Part shown: positions 36,678-46,497 of the stretch, piece by piece
How the letters are laid out: each line of letters opens with the position of its first letter
Numbering within the stretch: position 1 is the stretch's first letter
NCBI RefSeq assembly: GCF_900167275.1
Contig: NZ_FUWX01000006.1
Location: forward strand, 115,084 to 179,083
DNA: 64,000 bases
Source of the DNA: Cetobacterium ceti
GTDB taxonomy: Bacteria; Fusobacteriota; Fusobacteriia; Fusobacteriales; Fusobacteriaceae
Direction: 5' to 3'
Made by a program: the position numbers and the translations under genes
The notes under the pieces: model-generated
Seen by the model: only the letters and a program-made list of their open reading frames with translations
The model's database searches: none
Told to the model about the DNA's origin: nothing

Positions 36678-38036
36678 ATGGAAGAGTTACTGGTATTGGT
36701 AAAGGAATTAAATTCAATCTTATGGAATTCCCTATTGATTTTCTTACTTATGGGAACTGGAATATTTTATACTCTTAAGTTTAAATTTGTTCAAATTAGA
36801 AAATTTAAAGATGGTGCGAAAAGAATTTTTGGAAATATTTCTTTAAAAGGTAAAGCCGCAGGTAGTGATGGTATGAGTTCTTTCCAAGCACTTGCAACTG
36901 CTATAGCAGCTCAAGTAGGAACTGGAAACCTTGCGGGAGCAGCAACTGCTATTATCTCAGGAGGGCCTGGTGCAATTTTTTGGATGTGGGTCAGTGCTTT
37001 CTTTGGAATGGCAACTGTATTTGGAGAAGCTGTATTAGGTCAGGTATTTAAAACTAAAGTTAATGGAGAAGTAACAGGAGGACCAGCTTATTACATAAGT
37101 AAAGGTTTTAATAACAGTATACTTAGTAAAATATTAGCAGCTTTCTTTGCTATTTCTTGTATCTTAGCTCTAGGTTTTATGGGAAATGCTGTTCAAGCAA
37201 ATTCAATATCTGATGCTTTTAGTAATGCCCTTGGAATAAATCCTTTAATTACAGGAATTATTATTGCTCTTTTAGCAGGATTTGTTTTCTTCGGTGGAAT
37301 TAAAAGAATTGCTTCTGTTACTGAAAAAGTAGTACCTGTTATGGCACTTCTTTATATTATTTTATCTCTTATTATTATTTTAATTAATTATAATCATATT
37401 ATTCCAGCTTTTAGAGATATTTTTGTAGGGGCCTTTGATCCCCAAGCAGTTTTAGGTGGAGCATTAGGAGTAACTATTAAACAATCTATTAGATATGGAG
37501 TTGCTAGAGGATTATTTTCAAATGAAGCTGGAATGGGTAGTACTCCCCATGCTCATGCTGTAGCTAAAGTTAAGCAATCTTGTGAACAAGGTTGTGTAGC
37601 AATCTTTACTGTTTTTATCGATACATTTATTGTTTTAAACTGTACTGCACTAGTTATTTTAACAACAGGTGCCAATAAACTTAATGTATCTGGTATTAGG
37701 GTTACACAAAAAGCCTTTGAATTAACTTTAGGTCAACATGGAAACACTTTAGTAGCCATTTGTCTTTTCTTCTTTGCATTTTCAACTATTATTGGTTGGT
37801 ATTTCTTTGGAGAAGCAAATATTAAGTATCTATTTAATGGAAAAGGAATAAATATTTATAGAATTTTAGTTATGATTATTATTGTCGTTGGATCTACTTT
37901 AAAAGTTGATTTAGTTTGGGAAATGGCTGACCTTTTTAATGGCCTTATGGTTATTCCAAACCTTGTTGGTCTTTTAGGTTTATACAAGATAGTAAGTCGT
38001 GAATTAAATGAATATGAAAATTTTGAAAATAATTGA
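36678..38036 (+). CDS. Sodium:alanine/glycine symporter (AGCS family)
   Basis: A 452-residue inner-membrane carrier with about 11 hydrophobic segments. The AGCS signature is clear: FQALATAIAAQVGTGNLAGAATAI, GGPGAIFWMWVSAFFGMATVF and GVARGLFSNEAGMGSTPHAHA. It imports glycine or alanine with Na+. It lies directly upstream of the glycine reductase operon, in the same direction, whose promoter begins one base after its stop codon, so it very probably supplies glycine. RBS AGGAGG. Confidence 0.9.
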   Translation: MEELLVLVKELNSILWNSLLIFLLMGTGIFYTLKFKFVQIRKFKDGAKRIFGNISLKGKAAGSDGMSSFQALATAIAAQVGTGNLAGAATAIISGGPGAIFWMWVSAFFGMATVFGEAVLGQVFKTKVNGEVTGGPAYYISKGFNNSILSKILAAFFAISCILALGFMGNAVQANSISDAFSNALGINPLITGIIIALLAGFVFFGGIKRIASVTEKVVPVMALLYIILSLIIILINYNHIIPAFRDIFVGAFDPQAVLGGALGVTIKQSIRYGVARGLFSNEAGMGSTPHAHAVAKVKQSCEQGCVAIFTVFIDTFIVLNCTALVILTTGANKLNVSGIRVTQKAFELTLGQHGNTLVAICLFFFAFSTIIGWYFFGEANIKYLFNGKGINIYRILVMIIIVVGSTLKVDLVWEMADLFNGLMVIPNLVGLLGLYKIVSRELNEYENFENN

Positions 38037-38065
38037 TTGACAATAAATACTTTATGAGGTAAAAC
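38037..38065 (+). promoter_or_regulatory. Promoter of the glycine reductase operon
   Basis: TTGACA (38037-38042) starts right after the symporter stop codon; after 17 bp comes TAAAAC (38060-38065). An inverted repeat AGTGA...TCACT (38069-38098) spans the predicted start site and may be an operator or 5' hairpin. Confidence 0.6.
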
Positions 38066-38143
38066 GGGAGTGACAAAAGTTTACAGTTTTTTATCACTTT
38101 GAACTAAAACAGTTTAAAACTAGTATACCGAGGTGAGAAATTT

Positions 38144-38539
38144 TTGCAAATAATGATTATTACTAATAACCACCGTGTGATAAATAGTTTTTCAAAAAAT
38201 TATCACGTTGTTAATTTAAATGAACAAAATTATTTTGATGTACTTTTAAAAACTAGAGATTATATTCATATGGGGCATCACATTTTAACGCATCCACTTT
38301 CTGGAAGTATTAAACCCAATGAAACTCCTTTTAAAAGTATTGTCATTACCTTACAACCACAAAAATTCGATTTTAAATCCTTAGAGATTATAGAATCAGC
38401 TATACATACTACATCGAAACTACTTAACGATTCTAAACCGCCTAAGTATTCAGAACAAATAATGGAGGATTTCGCTTTAATAGATTTCAATCTTTTAAAA
38501 AGTGGAATAGAAAGTATTACTCAGTTTTCAATCCTATAA
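38144..38539 (+). CDS. grdX: GrdX family protein
   Basis: A 131-residue protein found at the head of glycine reductase operons; its function is not established. The family pattern is present: MIITNN near the start, then TRDYIHMGHHILTHPLSGSIK and NETPFKS (about 37-66). I chose the TTG at 38144 because GAGGTGAG lies 6 bp upstream; the in-frame ATG at 38153 would be 15 bp away. It is followed at 14 bp by trxB. Confidence 0.88.
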   Translation: MQIMIITNNHRVINSFSKNYHVVNLNEQNYFDVLLKTRDYIHMGHHILTHPLSGSIKPNETPFKSIVITLQPQKFDFKSLEIIESAIHTTSKLLNDSKPPKYSEQIMEDFALIDFNLLKSGIESITQFSIL

Positions 38540-38553
38540 AGCAAGGGGGAAAT

Positions 38554-39519
38554 ATGGAGAAAATATATGACGTTATCATTATTGGTGCTGGACCGGCAGG
38601 TTTAAGCGCTGCTCTTTACACTTCAAGATCTAAATTATCTACATTAATACTGGAAAAATCAAAAACAGGAGGACAAATTGTTACTACTAGTGAAGTAGCA
38701 AACTATCCTGGTTCTGTTCATGATTCTGATGGAATGGAAACAAGTGGTCCAAAATTAATAGCTCGTATGGTTAAACAAGCTGAATATTTTGGTGCTGAAA
38801 GACTTATGAAAGAAGTTGTTTCTTATGATTTTAATGGAGATATCAAAACTGTTACAACTTCCGATGGTACGATTTTTAAAACTAAAACAATAATTATTGC
38901 TACAGGAGCTTATTCTAGAAAATTAGGAGTTCCAGGGGAAAAGGAATTAACTGGTAAAGGAGTTTCTTACTGTGCTACTTGTGATGCAGACTTCTTCACT
39001 GACTTAGAAGTATTTTGTGTTGGAGCTGGATATGCTGCTGCAGAAGAAGCTATGTATTTAACTAAGTTTGCTAGAAAAGTTACAATAGTTGCTAGAGAGC
39101 CTGAATTTACTTGTGCTCAATCTATTGCAGATAAAGTTTTCCAAAATCCTAATATAACTGTTTTATTCAATACAGAAATAACCGCTCTTAAAGGAGATGG
39201 TATCCTTGAAAGTGCAGATTTTAAAAATAATATAACTGGTGAAACATGGGAATATGTTGCTGATGAAGATGATGGTACATTCGGTGTCTTTGTTTTCATA
39301 GGATATATTCCAGCTACAAGTTTATTTAAAGGTACTGTAGATATGGATCAATGGGGTTATATTAACACTGATGAATTAATGGCTACAAATATTCCTGGAG
39401 TTTTTGCCGCAGGAGACTTAAGACCTAAAAACTTAAGACAGGTTATCACAGCAGCAGCTGATGGAGCCATTGCAGCAACTTCTGCAGAGAAATATATAGC
39501 AGATAAATTTGGTCACTAA
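38554..39519 (+). CDS. trxB: Thioredoxin reductase of the glycine reductase system
   Basis: A 321-residue NADPH-dependent flavoprotein delivering electrons to the operon's thioredoxin. The FAD motif [10 protein letters not shown] is at 11-20, the redox pair is Cys140-Ala-Thr-Cys143, and the second nucleotide motif is [10 protein letters not shown]. The C-terminal FAD segment GVFAAGDLR is intact. It lies between grdX and trxA in the usual order of grd operons. Confidence 0.92.
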   Translation: MEKIYDVIIIGAGPAGLSAALYTSRSKLSTLILEKSKTGGQIVTTSEVANYPGSVHDSDGMETSGPKLIARMVKQAEYFGAERLMKEVVSYDFNGDIKTVTTSDGTIFKTKTIIIATGAYSRKLGVPGEKELTGKGVSYCATCDADFFTDLEVFCVGAGYAAAEEAMYLTKFARKVTIVAREPEFTCAQSIADKVFQNPNITVLFNTEITALKGDGILESADFKNNITGETWEYVADEDDGTFGVFVFIGYIPATSLFKGTVDMDQWGYINTDELMATNIPGVFAAGDLRPKNLRQVITAAADGAIAATSAEKYIADKFGH

Positions 39520-39539
39520 AATTAATAGGAGGTTTTCAA

Positions 39540-39860
39540 ATGCTTGTATTAGAAAAAGACAACTTTGAAGATGAAGTTTTAAAAGCTGAAGGTTTTGTTC
39601 TTGTAGACTTTTGGAGTGATGGTTGTGAACCATGTAAAGCTTTATTGCCAAGTATTGAAGAATTATCTGAGAAATTTGGAGACAAAGTGAAATTTTGCAA
39701 ATTAAATACTACAAAAGCTAGAAGATTAGCAATCAAAGAAAAAGTTTTAGGTTTACCTACTATCGTTATTTACAAAAATGGTGAAAAGATTTCTGAAGTA
39801 ACTAAGGACGATGCAACAAAAGAAAATGTTCAAAAAATGATTGAAGAAATCTTAAAATAA
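39540..39860 (+). CDS. trxA: Thioredoxin of the glycine reductase system (CEPC active site)
   Basis: A 106-residue thioredoxin that reduces the disulfide/selenosulfide formed on GrdA in each cycle. The active site is Cys29-Glu-Pro-Cys32 in [10 protein letters not shown] rather than the general CGPC. Non-CGPC sites are common in grd-linked thioredoxins and suggest specialisation. The cis-proline motif GLPTIVIY is present. GGAGG precedes the ATG by 7 bp. Confidence 0.92.
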   Translation: MLVLEKDNFEDEVLKAEGFVLVDFWSDGCEPCKALLPSIEELSEKFGDKVKFCKLNTTKARRLAIKEKVLGLPTIVIYKNGEKISEVTKDDATKENVQKMIEEILK

Positions 39861-39894
39861 TCTCAATCTTACAATGGACTAGGAGGTAGTTAAA

Positions 39895-41181
39895 TTGCGT
39901 TTAGAGTTAGGGGAAATTAAAATTAAAGATTTACAATTCGGAGATACTTCTAGAATTGAAAATGGTACTCTTTATATCAACGAAAATGAAATTAGAGAAA
40001 TTGTTTTACAGGATGAGCATATTAAAGAAGTTAAAATTGATATTGCTAAACCTGGAGAGTCAGTAAGAATAACTCCTGTTAAGGATGTTATCGAACCTAG
40101 AGTAAAAGTTTCTGGAAAAGGTGGAATATTCCCAGGAGTTATATCTAAGGTGGATACTATTGGTGAAGGTAGAACTCATGTATTAAAAGGAGCTGCTATT
40201 GTAACTTGTGGTAGAATCGTTGGATTCCAAGAGGGAATAGTTGACATGACTGGTCCTGGAGCTGATTATACTCCTTTCTCTAAATTAAATAACTTGGTAT
40301 TAGTTATTGAACCTGTGGAAGGATTAAAACAACATGAATATGAAGCTGCAGCTAGAATGGCAGGTTTAAAAGTTGCTACCCATGTTGGTAAACTAGGAAA
40401 AGATATTGAACCTAATGAGATTAAATCATTTGAAACTAAACCTATTTTTGAACAGGCTAATGAATATCCTGAGCTTCCAAAAGTAGCTTATGTTTATATG
40501 CTACAAACTCAAGGTCTTTTACACGATACTTATGTTTATGGTGTAGATGCTAAAAAAATAGTTCCTACTATTTTATATCCAACTGAAATTATGGATGGTG
40601 CTATTTTAAGTGGTAACTGTGTTTCTGCTTGTGACAAAAATACAACATACCATCACTTAAACAATCCTATTATTGAATCTTTATATGAAAGACATGGTAA
40701 AGATATTAATTTCATGGGTGTTATTATTACTAATGAAAATGTATATCTTGCAGATAAAGAAAGATCATCTAACTGGACTGCTAAATTATGTAGAATGTTA
40801 TGCTTAGATGGAGCTATAGTTTCCCAAGAAGGATTTGGAAACCCAGATACAGACTTAATAATGAACTGTAAAAAAATTGAAGCTGAAGGTATTAAAACAG
40901 TTATTGTTACAGATGAATATGCAGGTAGAGATGGAGCATCTCAATCTCTAGCAGATGCTGATAAAGCTGCAGATGCAGTTGTAACAGGAGGAAACGCTAA
41001 CGAGTTAATTGTTCTTCCACCAATGGAAAAAGTTATAGGAACCCTTGCATTTGTTGATAAAATAGCTGGAGGTTTTGCTGGCTCATTAAGAGAAGATGGC
41101 TCTATCGAAGCTGAAATTCAAGTTATTACTGGAGCAACAAATGAATTAGGATTTAATAAATTATCAACAAAAGGATTTTAA
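39895..41181 (+). CDS. grdE: Glycine reductase proprotein GrdE (component B alpha/beta precursor)
   Basis: A 428-residue precursor of the substrate-binding component B. It is cleaved between Asn241 and Cys242 (GNCVSACDKN); the new N-terminal Cys becomes the pyruvoyl group that forms a Schiff base with glycine. The length and the cleavage site match the family. Translation starts at a TTG (39895) behind GGAGG. It works with selenoprotein GrdB. Glycine rather than sarcosine or betaine specificity is inferred from the operon layout. Confidence 0.92.
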   Translation: MRLELGEIKIKDLQFGDTSRIENGTLYINENEIREIVLQDEHIKEVKIDIAKPGESVRITPVKDVIEPRVKVSGKGGIFPGVISKVDTIGEGRTHVLKGAAIVTCGRIVGFQEGIVDMTGPGADYTPFSKLNNLVLVIEPVEGLKQHEYEAAARMAGLKVATHVGKLGKDIEPNEIKSFETKPIFEQANEYPELPKVAYVYMLQTQGLLHDTYVYGVDAKKIVPTILYPTEIMDGAILSGNCVSACDKNTTYHHLNNPIIESLYERHGKDINFMGVIITNENVYLADKERSSNWTAKLCRMLCLDGAIVSQEGFGNPDTDLIMNCKKIEAEGIKTVIVTDEYAGRDGASQSLADADKAADAVVTGGNANELIVLPPMEKVIGTLAFVDKIAGGFAGSLREDGSIEAEIQVITGATNELGFNKLSTKGF

Positions 41182-41218
41182 TTAGTAATTTAATATAAAA
41201 AAAACTTAGGAGGTCACA

Positions 41219-41695
41219 ATGAATATCTTAGAAAATAAAAAAGTTATTATCATTGGGGATAGAGATGGAATCCCTGGTGAAGCTATAAAAGCTTGTGTTG
41301 AAACAGTTCCATCTGCAGAAGTTTTATATGCTTCTACAGAATGCTTTGTCTGAACTGCAGCAGGAGCAATGGATTTAGAAAACCAAAAAAGAGTTAAGGC
41401 GCTATCAGATGAACACGGAGCAGAAAATGTAGTTGTAATATTAGGAGCGGCTGAAGCTGAGGCAGCAGGTTTAGCAGCAGAAACAGTAACTGTAGGAGAT
41501 CCTACTTATGCAGGATGTCTAGCTGGAGTTGAATTAGGATTATCTGTATTCCATGCAGTTGAGCCTCAATTTAAAGAATCAGTAGATGAAACAGTTTATG
41601 ATGATCAAATCGGTATGATGGAAATGGTTTTAAATGTAGATGAAATCGTTTCTGAAATGGAAGATATCAGAAAAGATAACTGTAAATATCTATAA
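41219..41695 (+). CDS. grdA: Glycine reductase selenoprotein A (in-frame UGA = selenocysteine)
   Basis: A 158-residue protein if the TGA at 41351-41353 is read as selenocysteine (residue 45). The motif is Cys42-Phe-Val-Sec45, the redox centre that carries the carboxymethyl-selenide from component B to component C. The frame runs unbroken from the ATG at 41219 (GGAGG upstream) through the TGA to the TAA. Decoding needs SelA/SelB/SelD and tRNA-Sec, none of which are in the window. Ordinary gene finders would report only the part after the UGA. Confidence 0.95.
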
Positions 41696-41770
41696 TTTAT
41701 AAAATAAAAAAACTGCCGTAGTAAAAAAAACACGCCTTAATTAAAAAAAATTCTAAATCTAAAGTTCTAA

Positions 41771-41820
41771 AGAATCAAGGTTTGATTCTATGTATTTTTT
41801 CTAAGAATAAGTGTATTCTT
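41771..41820 (+). promoter_or_regulatory. Two tandem hairpins between grdA and grdB
   Basis: AGAATCA/TGATTCT (41771-41789) and AAGAATA/TATTCTT (41803-41820) lie in a 179-bp gap, unusually long inside this operon. The first is followed by a T-rich stretch. They could stabilise the grdA message or partly terminate transcription. Confidence 0.5.
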
Positions 41821-41874
41821 AATATTTTAATACTAATAAACTAAAGTACTTTTAGCCAGGGGGTATAGTCGGAT

Positions 41875-43164
41875 ATGGCAAAATTAAAGGTTGTTCATTA
41901 CATAAATCAGTTCTTTGCTAATATAGGTGGAGAGGAAATGGCCCATGTTCCAGCAGAAAAAAGATTAGGACCAGTTGGTCCAGGTTTAGGGCTTGCTAAG
42001 GAATTAGGAGATAATGCTGAAATCGTTGCAACTATTATTTGTGGAGATTCTTACTTCAATGAAAATACTAAAGAGGCTACAGAAAATATTTTAAAAATGA
42101 TAAAAGAAGAAAATCCAGATTTATTTATTGCAGGTCCTGCATTTAACGCAGGAAGATATGGTACTGCTTGTGGTGCTATAGCTAAAGCTGTGAAAGAGGA
42201 ACTTAATATTCCAGTAATCACTGCAATGTATGAAGAAAATCCTGGAGTAGATTTATATAGAAAAGATCTTTATATAGTTTCTACAACTAATTCTGCTGCT
42301 GGTATGAGAAAAGCTCTACCACCATTGGCTAAATTAGCTTTAAAACTAGCTTTAAACGAAGAGATTGGTGATCCAAAAGTTGAAGGATATCACGAAAGAG
42401 GTATCAGAAAAAATTATTTCGCCGATGAAAACGGAGCTCAAAGAGCTGTTAAAATGCTTGTAAAAAAATTAAAAGGAGAAGAATTCACTACAGAATATGC
42501 AATGCCTGTATTTGATAATGTTACTCCTGGAAAAGCTATCAAAGATTTAAGCAAAGCTAAAATAGCTCTTGTTACAAGTGGTGGAATTGTTCCTACTGGA
42601 AACCCAGATAGAATAGAATCTTCTTCTGCATCAAAATATGGAGAATATTCCATAGATAATGCTGGAGAAACAGCTCATGGAGGATATGATCCTACATATG
42701 CAAATGAAGATACTAATAGAGTTTTACCAGTAGATGTATTAAAAGACCTTAAAAACGAAGGTGTAATTGGAGAAATTTATCCTTATTACTATACAACAAC
42801 AGGAAATGGAACTTCAGTTAAAAATGCGAAGGCATTTGCAACAGAATTTGCACAAAAACTTCTTGAAGATAAAGTGGATGCTGTTATCCTAACTTCTACT
42901 TGAGGAACTTGTACTCGTTGCGGTGCAACAATGGTAAAAGCAATAGAAGCAACAGGAATTCCAGTAGTTCATATATGTACAGTTGTACCTATATCTCTAA
43001 CTGTTGGAGCTAACAGAATCGTTCCTGCTGTAGCAATTCCTCACCCATTAGGAAATCCAGCATTAGATCCTGCTGAAGAGAAAAAATTAAGAAGACATAT
43101 TGTAGAAAAAGCTTTAGAAGCTTTAACTACTGAAGTAACAGGACAAACTGTATTTGACAAATAA
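41875..43164 (+). CDS. grdB: Glycine reductase component B selenoprotein (in-frame UGA = selenocysteine)
   Basis: A 429-residue selenoprotein if the TGA at 42901-42903 is read through as selenocysteine (residue 343). The motif is T-S-T-Sec-G-T-C-T-R-C-G-A-T, with further Cys346 and Cys349, exactly the family context. Sec343 releases the amino group and passes the carboxymethyl group to GrdA. The ATG has an AGGGGG site 11 bp upstream. The frame is continuous across the UGA to the TAA at 43162-43164. It is slightly shorter than the usual 435-437. Confidence 0.95.
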
Positions 43165-43170
43165 AATTCA

Positions 43171-43217
43171 AAAGGCTGAGGTCAATGGGAAGTGTCCCAT
43201 CCCTCGGCTTTTTTAAA
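43171..43217 (+). terminator. Internal terminator/attenuator between grdB and grdC
   Basis: An inner perfect stem ATGGGA/TCCCAT stacks on GCTGAGG/CCTCGGC and is followed by six T. It is a strong terminator form inside the operon. A TATAAT at 43236-43241 follows, possibly a second promoter for grdCD, though the -35 is weak. Confidence 0.7.
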
Positions 43218-43267
43218 AAAACTAAACTAAAATATTATAATTATATATAGATTAGAGGAGGAATATC

Positions 43268-44803
43268 ATGAATTATCCAGTTCTTAAAGGGGCAGCATAC
43301 GCGTTAATACATACTCCTGATATGATTTTACAAAATGGTTCTACTCAAGTTACAGAAAAAATTGTCAATCCAAATTCTGATTATTTAAAAAATATTAGAA
43401 ATTCTTTTAGAACCTTTGACCAAGTTGTTAATTATCCACCTAACCAAACATATATTGGAAGTTTACATCCAGAAAAATTAAGAGAATTAGGTAAGTCTTG
43501 GGTTGATGTTGCTGTTGAAGGTAATAGATTCGGAAAATTAGGAGAGATAATGCCTCAAGAGGAGTTTATTGCTCTTTTAAAAATAGTTGATGCTTTTGAT
43601 TTAGTTGTTTTAGAAAAAAAATTCTCTGAAGCTCTTAAAGATGTATATAGCAAGCATCCTCTTTCAACAGAAGAAGAAATTCATAAAATTGGAGAAGGTG
43701 TAGATATAGGAGACATTGAAACTTTAGTTAATGTTGAACATGCTGAACCTATTTATGATAATGATATTTTAGTTGGATGTGTAAAAAAAGCTCACGATAT
43801 AGATCCAAACCTAACTGCTCATGTTATGTTTGAAAATTTAGTTGTAAAAGCTTCTGGAGTTTTAGCATTTAAAAACTTAATTGCTAAAAATAATATTGAT
43901 GTTAATTCAATAGATTATGTAATTGAATGTTCTGAAGAGGCTTGTGGGGATATTAACCAAAGAGGTGGAGGAAACTTCGCTAAATCAATAGCTGAATCTT
44001 GTGGTGCTAGTAATGCTACTGGATGTGACGTAAGAGGATTCTGTGCTGCTCCAACTCATGCTTTAATAACTGCTGCTTCTCTTGTTCAAGCTGGTACTTA
44101 TGAAAATGTTGTATTAGTTGCCGGTGGAGCTACAGCAAAATTAGGAATGAATGGTAAAGATCACGTTAAAAAAGGATTGCCTATTTTAGAAGATGTTTTA
44201 GGAGCCTTTGCTGTTTTAATCACAAAAAATGATGGAGTTAATCCTATTCTAAGAACTGATCTAGTTGGAAGACATACAGTTGGTACTGGTTCTTCTCCTC
44301 AAGCTGTTATAACTGCTCTTATAACTTCTCCTTTAGATAAAGGTAATTTATCAGTTAATGATATTGATAAATATTCTGTTGAAATGCAAAATCCAGATAT
44401 CACTAAGCCAGCTGGAGCTGGAGATGTTCCTGAAGCAAACTATAAAATGATAGGAGCTCTTGGAGTAAAAAGAGGAGATATCGAGAAAAAAGATTTACTT
44501 AACTTTATTGAAAAACATGGTATGCCAGGTTGGGCGCCTACACAAGGACATATTCCTTCAGGAGTTCCATATTTAGGATATGCTATGGAAGATTTAACTA
44601 CTGGTCCTCTTAATAAAGCTATGGTTGTTGGTAAAGGATCTTTATTCTTAGGAAGAATGACAAATTTATTTGATGGAGTTTCAATAGTTATTGAAAGAAA
44701 CTCAGGAGAAGTTGCAGATAATAACTCAAGTATTTCAAAAGAGGAAATTAATAAAGCTATAGCAAATGCTATGAGAGATTTTGCTAATCAATTACTTGAT
44801 TAA
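43268..44803 (+). CDS. grdC: Glycine reductase component C, subunit beta (GrdC)
   Basis: A 511-residue FabH-like (thiolase-fold) subunit of component C, which converts the Se-carboxymethyl group on GrdA to acetyl phosphate together with GrdD. The family segment AEPIYDNDILVGCVKKAHDIDPNL and the Cys-rich centre SCGASNATGCDVRGFCAAPTH are present. GAGGAGG precedes the ATG, and grdD follows after 12 bp. The terminator upstream implies that its level is set separately from grdAB. Confidence 0.93.
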   Translation: MNYPVLKGAAYALIHTPDMILQNGSTQVTEKIVNPNSDYLKNIRNSFRTFDQVVNYPPNQTYIGSLHPEKLRELGKSWVDVAVEGNRFGKLGEIMPQEEFIALLKIVDAFDLVVLEKKFSEALKDVYSKHPLSTEEEIHKIGEGVDIGDIETLVNVEHAEPIYDNDILVGCVKKAHDIDPNLTAHVMFENLVVKASGVLAFKNLIAKNNIDVNSIDYVIECSEEACGDINQRGGGNFAKSIAESCGASNATGCDVRGFCAAPTHALITAASLVQAGTYENVVLVAGGATAKLGMNGKDHVKKGLPILEDVLGAFAVLITKNDGVNPILRTDLVGRHTVGTGSSPQAVITALITSPLDKGNLSVNDIDKYSVEMQNPDITKPAGAGDVPEANYKMIGALGVKRGDIEKKDLLNFIEKHGMPGWAPTQGHIPSGVPYLGYAMEDLTTGPLNKAMVVGKGSLFLGRMTNLFDGVSIVIERNSGEVADNNSSISKEEINKAIANAMRDFANQLLD

Positions 44804-44815
44804 GGGGGAAGATTC

Positions 44816-45976
44816 ATGTCTGAAAATTTAAATAAAATTATAGGTAATACTTTTCTTGAATTGGCAGATGCTCTTGAAAAAGGTCATTTTGGCAGCAAAA
44901 TTAAAGTTGGTATAACAACTCTTGGAAGTGAACATGGAGTAGAAGCTATAATAAGAGCAGCTGAAGCTGCAAATCAAAATGGAGATTTTCAAGTTGTTTT
45001 AATTGGTAAAAATCCTACAAATTCTTCCCTTGAATTTTTCCCTGCTGAAGATGAAAAGGAAGCTCATAAAATTATGGAAGATCTTTTAGAAAAAGAATAT
45101 ATTAGTGGTGCAGTTACAATGCATTATTCATTTCCTATAGGAGTTTCCACAGTTGGTAAAATTTTAACTCCTGGTCTTGGTAAATCCATGTTTATAGCTA
45201 CTACTACAGGAACTTCTGCTACAGATAGAAGTGAAGCTATGTTTAAAAATTCTATTTATGGAATTATTGCTGCTAAATCTTGTGGTATTGAAAATCCAAC
45301 ACTTGGGATTTTAAATATCGACAACGCTAGAGAAGTAGAAAGAGCCTTAAAAAAACTATCCGAGAATGGTTATCCAATTAATTTTGGAGAATCTCAAAGA
45401 GCTGATGGTGGAAATATCATGAGAGGAAATGACCTTCTTATGGGAACTACAGACATAATGGTTGTAGATTCTTTAACTGGAAATATTTTAATGAAGGTAT
45501 TTTCTGCATTTAATACAGGAGGTAGCTATGAAGCTTTAGGTTATGGTTATGGACCTGGAATTGGCTTTGATTATGATAAGGAAATTTTAATCATTTCTAG
45601 AGCATCTGGTGAACCTGTTGTAACTAATGCTTTAATCTATGCTGCTCAACTTGCTAAAAATAACTTTAAAAAAGTTTTAAAAGATGAATTTGCAAAGGTT
45701 AAAAAAGCTAAATTTGATGAAATTTTAAATGAATTAAAAAAGAAAAATGAAAAATCTTCTGGACCTAAGGAAGAATTTGTAAAACCTAATAAGGAAGTAG
45801 TTACTGAACAAATTTCTGGAATTGATATTATGGACCTTGAAGATGCTGTTGAAGCACTTATGAAAAAAGGAATCTATGCTGAATCTGGAATGGGATGTAC
45901 AGGACCTATTATTCTTGTAAATGAAAAAAATGTTGAAAAAGCTACTGAGATTTTAGTTGCTGCTTCATTTAAATAA
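44816..45976 (+). CDS. grdD: Glycine reductase component C, subunit alpha (GrdD)
   Basis: A 386-residue PlsX-like subunit that takes the acetyl group and releases acetyl phosphate, giving ATP via acetate kinase. The C-terminal Cys361 in GMGCTGP corresponds to the catalytic cysteine of the family. The N-terminal Rossmann-like part and the PlsX-related GGNIMRGNDLLMGTTD are intact. It is the last gene of the operon, before a terminator and the tRNA cluster. Confidence 0.93.
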   Translation: MSENLNKIIGNTFLELADALEKGHFGSKIKVGITTLGSEHGVEAIIRAAEAANQNGDFQVVLIGKNPTNSSLEFFPAEDEKEAHKIMEDLLEKEYISGAVTMHYSFPIGVSTVGKILTPGLGKSMFIATTTGTSATDRSEAMFKNSIYGIIAAKSCGIENPTLGILNIDNAREVERALKKLSENGYPINFGESQRADGGNIMRGNDLLMGTTDIMVVDSLTGNILMKVFSAFNTGGSYEALGYGYGPGIGFDYDKEILIISRASGEPVVTNALIYAAQLAKNNFKKVLKDEFAKVKKAKFDEILNELKKKNEKSSGPKEEFVKPNKEVVTEQISGIDIMDLEDAVEALMKKGIYAESGMGCTGPIILVNEKNVEKATEILVAASFK

Positions 45977-45979
45977 ATA

Positions 45980-46012
45980 TCCATGAAGGGGAAGAAATTC
46001 TCCTTCATTTTA
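45980..46012 (+). terminator. Terminator of the grd operon
   Basis: ATGAAGGGGAAG pairs with the CTCCTTCAT region and is followed by a T-rich run. Confidence 0.65.
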
Positions 46013-46060
46013 TTTTTTACAAAAAATAAAAAAAACAGCCTAAGCTGTTAAAATTTCTAA

Positions 46061-46137
46061 TGGCGGGAGTGACGAGTCTCGAACTCGCGACCTCATGCGT
46101 GACAGGCATGCGCTCTAACCAACTGAGCTACACCCCC
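46061..46137 (-). tRNA. tRNA-Asp (GTC)
   Basis: 77 nt with encoded CCA. Cloverleaf is complete; the anticodon loop CTGTCAC gives GTC. It is the last gene of a six-tRNA minus-strand operon. Confidence 0.95.
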
Positions 46138-46151
46138 ATTAATAAAAAAAA

Positions 46152-46227
<76 letters not shown>

Positions 46228-46232
46228 ATAAG

Positions 46233-46317
46233 TGGTGGTGAGAGAAGGATTCGAACCTTCGAAGGCAGAGCCGTCAGATTTACAGTCTGATCCCTTTGGC
46301 CGCTCGGGAATCTCACC
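46233..46317 (-). tRNA. tRNA-Tyr (GTA)
   Basis: 85 nt, class II with a long variable arm, encoded CCA; anticodon loop CTGTAAA. It is part of an exact inverted repeat with 63914-63998. Confidence 0.96.
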
Positions 46318-46337
46318 AGCTTATATATTAAATTTAA

Positions 46338-46412
46338 TGGTACCCCGTAGGGGAATCGAACCCCTGTTTATAGAGTGAAAATCTATTGTCCTTACCACTG
46401 AACGAACGGGGC
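46338..46412 (-). tRNA. tRNA-Glu (TTC)
   Basis: 75 nt with encoded CCA; anticodon loop TTTTCAC. Identical to the copy at 63819-63893. Confidence 0.96.
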
Positions 46413-46417
46413 AACTT

Positions 46418-46493
<76 letters not shown>

Positions 46494-46497
46494 AAAA

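Larger units (their letters stand above)
46231..46412. repeat. 182-bp inverted repeat, left copy (tRNA-Tyr + tRNA-Glu)
   Basis: The reverse complement of 46231-46412 is identical to 63819-64000, including the 20-bp spacer between the two tRNA genes. The right copy runs to the window edge, so the repeat may be longer. Confidence 0.95.

Noticed and set aside
36428..38143. Glycine riboswitch upstream of the symporter or the grd operon
   Set aside because: The TACCGAGG near 38127 looked suggestive, but the conserved paired aptamer cores are absent in both leaders.
41351..42903. grdA and grdB as pseudogenes because of in-frame TGA stops
   Set aside because: Both TGA codons fall at the known selenocysteine positions (Cys-Phe-Val-Sec and Thr-Ser-Thr-Sec-Gly-Thr-Cys) and the frames continue intact.
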